This document shows, piece after piece, positions 61,005 to 64,000 of a DNA stretch of 64,000 bases (its first letter is position 1; each line of letters opens with the position of its first letter). A model generated the notes under the pieces. The model was not told the DNA's origin, did no database searches, and saw nothing but the letters and a program-made list of their open reading frames with translations. The DNA lies in assembly GCF_003355155.1 (NCBI RefSeq), contig NZ_CP031320.1:7210978-7274977 (forward strand), read 5' to 3'. Source of the stretch: Streptomyces armeniacus. Its GTDB lineage: Bacteria; Actinomycetota; Actinomycetes; Streptomycetales; Streptomycetaceae. The translations under genes and the position numbers were made by a program.

Positions 61005-61052
61005 CTGTCCCTTATACACATCCCCGAGCCCACGAGCCGGACCCCTATCTTA
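61005..61052 (-). other. Nextera read-2 adapter with index remnant
   Basis: Bases 61005-61038 match the reverse complement of the Nextera read-2 adapter (mosaic end plus ccgagcccacgagac) at 31 of 34 positions. Forward translation gives the contaminant peptide SLIHIPEPTS. The following ~8 bases would be the sample index, and atctta at 61047 resembles the start of the P7 flow-cell sequence. Insert sequence ends at 61004. Confidence 0.94.
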
Positions 61053-61053
61053 G

Positions 61054-64000
61054 TTGAGGCTTTGGGGTGCTGTATCGGAGTTGTGGAAGAGACAGGGTGC
61101 AGGTGGGGGTGGTGTTGCTGTTCTGGGTCCAGGTGGTGGTGAGTGCGGTGAGGAATTGGGTGGGGCTGTGGTGGTCGCGGCGGAGGGTGCCGGTGATGGT
61201 GGCCTGGGTGTCCAGTTCTTCGAGGGTGTCTTGGATGGCGGTGGTGAGGACGGGGTGTGGGCTGGTTTCGATGTAGACCTGGTGCCCGTCGGCATTCAGT
61301 GCGGTGAGGGTGTCGTGGAAGCGGACGGTGCTGCGGAGGTTGGTGTACCAGTAGTCGGCGTTCAACCGGTCCGTCTGGTGAAGGGCTCCGGTGACGGTGG
61401 AGTAGAAGGGCACCGTGCTGGTGGTGGGGGTGAGGTCCGCGAGTTCGGTGAGGATGTGTTCGCGGATGGGTTCGACGTGGGGGGAGTGGGAGGCGTAGTC
61501 GACGGGGATGGTGCGGGCCCGTATGCCCTCGGTGCGGCAGGCGGTGACGTACTCCTCCACGGCCGCCGTCTCTCCGGCGATGACGGTGGAGTTCGGTCCG
61601 TTGTGTGCGGCGATGGTGATCCGCTCGCCCCAGTCTGTGAGGTCGACGTCCGTTGCGGGCAGCGGGATGGAGGCCATGGTTCCCGTACCGGCCAGGGCGA
61701 CCAGCGCGCGGGAGCGCAGGGCGACTGTCTTGGCGGCATCGTCCAGCGTGAGGGCTCCGGCGATGTGGGCTGCGGCGATCTCGCCTTGGGAGTGGCCGAT
61801 CACCGCATCCGGCTGGATGCCGTGGTGTTGCCAGAGGCGGGCGAGGGAGACCATCACCGCGAACAGGACGGGCTGGATGACTTCGACCCGTTCCAGGGTC
61901 TCCGCGTGCTCCTCCGGACGGGTCAGTACGTCGATCAGTGACCAGTCGGTGTGCGGGGCGAGGGCGTCGGCGCAGGCGTGCAGGTGCTGGGCGAATACCG
62001 GTGAGGAGTGCAGGAGTTCGCGTGCCATGCCCGGCCATTGCGAGCCCTGGCCGGGGAAGACGAACACCGTCTTGCCCGAGTCACGCACAGGTGTGCCGGG
62101 GGTCACGAGACCGGCACCGGTCCCGCCCTCCGCGAGGGCGTGCATACCCGTCAGGAACGTCTCGCGGTCCTGGCCGACGACCGCGGCCCGGTGCTCGAAG
62201 TGTGTACGGCCCGTCGCCAGCACGTGGCCGATCTCGGCCACTCCCAGTTCCGGGTTGGCACTCACATGTGCGTGCAGACGCGCGGCCTGATCCCGTAGCG
62301 CCTGCTCCGACTTCCCCGACAGCACCCACGGCACGGGGGAGTCCACCGGCTCAACCGGCGGCTCCACAGCCTCCGTTGGTGCAGCGGCCTCCAGGATCAC
62401 GTGCGCGTTCGTGCCGCTGATCCCGAACGACGACACCGCCGCCCGCCGCGGCCGGTCCGCCTCCGGCCATGCCACCGGCTCGGTCAGGAGCGAGACCGCA
62501 CCCGCGTCCCAGTCCACGTGCGGAGACGGCTCGTCCACATGCAGCGTCCGGGGCAGCTGACCGTGCCGCATCGCCTCGACCATCTTGATGACGCCCGCGA
62601 CCCCCGCCGCCGCCTGCGCGTGCCCGATGTTCGACTTGACCGACCCGAGCCACAGCGGCCGGTCTGCCGCCCGCTCCTGCCCGTACGTCGCCAGCAGCGC
62701 TTCTGCCTCGATCGGGTCACCGAGCGACGTGCCCGTGCCGTGCGCCTCTACGGCGTCCACGTCCGCCGCCGTCAGGCGGGCGTTGGTGAGGGCCTGGCGG
62801 ATGACGCGCTGCTGCGAGAGGCCGTTCGGGGCCGCCAGTCCGTTCGAGGCGCCGTCCTGGTTGACGGCGGAGCCGCGTACGACGGCCAGCACCGGATGCC
62901 CGCGACGCCGCGCGTCCGACAGCCGCTCCACGAGGAGCATCCCGACGCCCTCGCCCCACCCCGTACCGTCCGCCGCGCCCGCGAAGGCCTTGCACCGTCC
63001 GTTCGCCGCCAGCCCGCGCTGGCGGCTGAACTCCGTGAACATGCCCGGTCCCGCCATGACGTTGACGCCGCCGGCCAGCGCCATGTCGCACTCGCCGCCG
63101 CGCAGTGCCTGCGCGGCCAGGTGCAGGGCGACCAGCGACGACGAGCACGCCGTGTCGACGGTGACGGCCGGGCCCTCGAGCCCGAAGGTGTACGCGACGC
63201 GGCCCGAGACGACGCTGACCGTGTTGCCCGTCAGCAGGTAGCCGTCGAGCCCTTCCGGCGCCTCGTGCAGCCGGGGGCCGTAGTCCTGTGTCGTGGCGCC
63301 GACGAACACGCCCGCCCGTTCGCCGCGCAGCGTCTCCGGTGCGATGCCCGCACGTTCGAACGCCTCCCACGCGGTCTCCAGCAGCAGCCTCTGCTGCGGG
63401 TCCATGGCCAGGGCCTCGCGGGGGCTGATGCCGAAGAACGCGGGGTCGAACTCGTCGGCGTCGTAGAGGAATCCACCCTCTCGCGCGTACGAGGTGCCCG
63501 GCGTCTCGGGGTCGGGGTCGTAGAGCCCGTCCACGTCCCAGTCGCGGTTCGCGGGGAACGGGCCGATGGCGTCGCCCTCGTCCGTGACCAGGCGCCACAG
63601 GTCGGCGGGGGCGGTGACGCCGCCCGGGTAGCGGCAGGCCATGCCGACGACGGCGATGGGCTCGTCGGCGTGGAGCGGCCCGCGCGCCCGCTCCCCGGCG
63701 GCCGGGCCGGGCTCCCCGGCTCCCGGGGAGCCCGCCTCGTCGCCCAGCTCGGTGAGCAGGTACGAGACGAGCGCGGCCGGGGTGGGGTGGTTGTACGTGA
63801 GGCTCGGCGGCAGGCGCAGGCCCGTCGCCTCGTTGAGGCGGTTGCGCAGCTCGACCGCAGAGGCGGACTCGAAGCCGAGGTCCTTGAAGGCCAGGCCCGT
63901 GTCCACCGTGTCCGGTGTCACGTGGCCCAGCACGATGGCGACGTGCGTACGGACCAGCTCCAGCAGCTCGTCCCGCTGCTCGGCGGCCGGGCGCCCGGCG
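61054..64000 (-). CDS. Modular type I polyketide synthase, partial (ACP-KS-AT)
   Basis: The frame is open from the window's right edge to the junction. In protein order it shows the end of an acyl carrier protein with the pantetheine Ser in [14 protein letters not shown]; a linker; a ketosynthase starting [15 protein letters not shown] with catalytic Cys in [15 protein letters not shown] and His in VEAHGTGT and [19 protein letters not shown]; and an acyltransferase with [18 protein letters not shown] and active-site [14 protein letters not shown]. The YASH motif in [13 protein letters not shown] predicts methylmalonyl-CoA. So this is one extension module of an assembly line. The last ~20 residues before the adapter look garbled, and post-AT domains are missing. 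Confidence 0.95.

Noticed and set aside
60437..62038. Minus-strand frame joining PKS antisense-frame sequence with the glycohydrolase region (contains MCIRDR)
   Set aside because: MCIRDR is another well-known Nextera contamination peptide; the frame crosses the adapter and is out of frame with the real PKS.

Overview
The window is about 70% GC with strong GC3 bias, GTG starts, ATGA/GTGA stop-start overlaps and many 'ccgtacgg' intergenic motifs. With an SsgA-like sporulation protein, a two-subunit 2-oxoacid:ferredoxin oxidoreductase, a tricorn-type protease, RpfB and a modular polyketide synthase, this points to Streptomyces or a close relative in the Streptomycetaceae.

It does not read as one continuous piece of chromosome. 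Four degenerate copies of Illumina Nextera transposase adapter sequence lie at 15649-15681, 30907-30939, 45912-45944 and 61005-61038. They cut the window into blocks of about 15 kb, each broken inside or right beside a gene or its control region. The first ~175 bases are AT-rich with a poly-A end and look foreign.

Block 1 (about 180-15648): polA; a secreted lytic transglycosylase; a methyltransferase; rpsA with a strong promoter; a secreted beta-helix protein; a PAC2-family protein; a large RING-finger/TerD-like protein; coaE; a TPR protein. Block 2 (15682-30906): tricorn-like protease (3' end cut), an MMPL transporter, ssgE-like gene, a nickel/cobalt ECF transporter operon (cbiMN-cbiQ-cbiO) with a Nur-like box, a serine hydrolase, a short-chain dehydrogenase, and the rpfB-ksgA-ispE operon. 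Block 3 (30940-45911): two paralogous sensor kinases plus a NarL-type response regulator, korA-korB, rarD, a CGNR/SRPBCC fusion protein divergent from a VOC protein over a shared palindrome, a secreted phospholipase A2, and polyprenyl diphosphate synthase, a LolA-like protein and a two-gene ABC exporter. Block 4 (45945-61004): a 5'-truncated EhuB-like binding protein next to a 38-bp fold-back, gltB-gltD, a VIT1/CCC1 family protein, and a LacI-controlled sugar ABC operon that runs into two ADP-ribosylglycohydrolase genes, the second cut off. Block 5 (about 61053-64000): part of a type I modular polyketide synthase (ACP-KS-AT, methylmalonyl-type AT).

Within blocks the gene order is coherent. 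From memory, blocks 1, 2, 3 and 4 match separate parts of the S. coelicolor chromosome (around SCO1995-2003, SCO3148-3160, SCO4583-4598 and SCO2025-2027). This was not checked and is offered only as support for a mosaic. The most interesting biology is the bacterial RING/TerD-like protein beside the PAC2 gene, the palindrome over a leaderless promoter at 40018-40038, the Nur-like box at 22258-22274, and the fully coupled Thr/Arg-rich micro-ORF at 59321-59491. Relationships across the adapter junctions should not be trusted.
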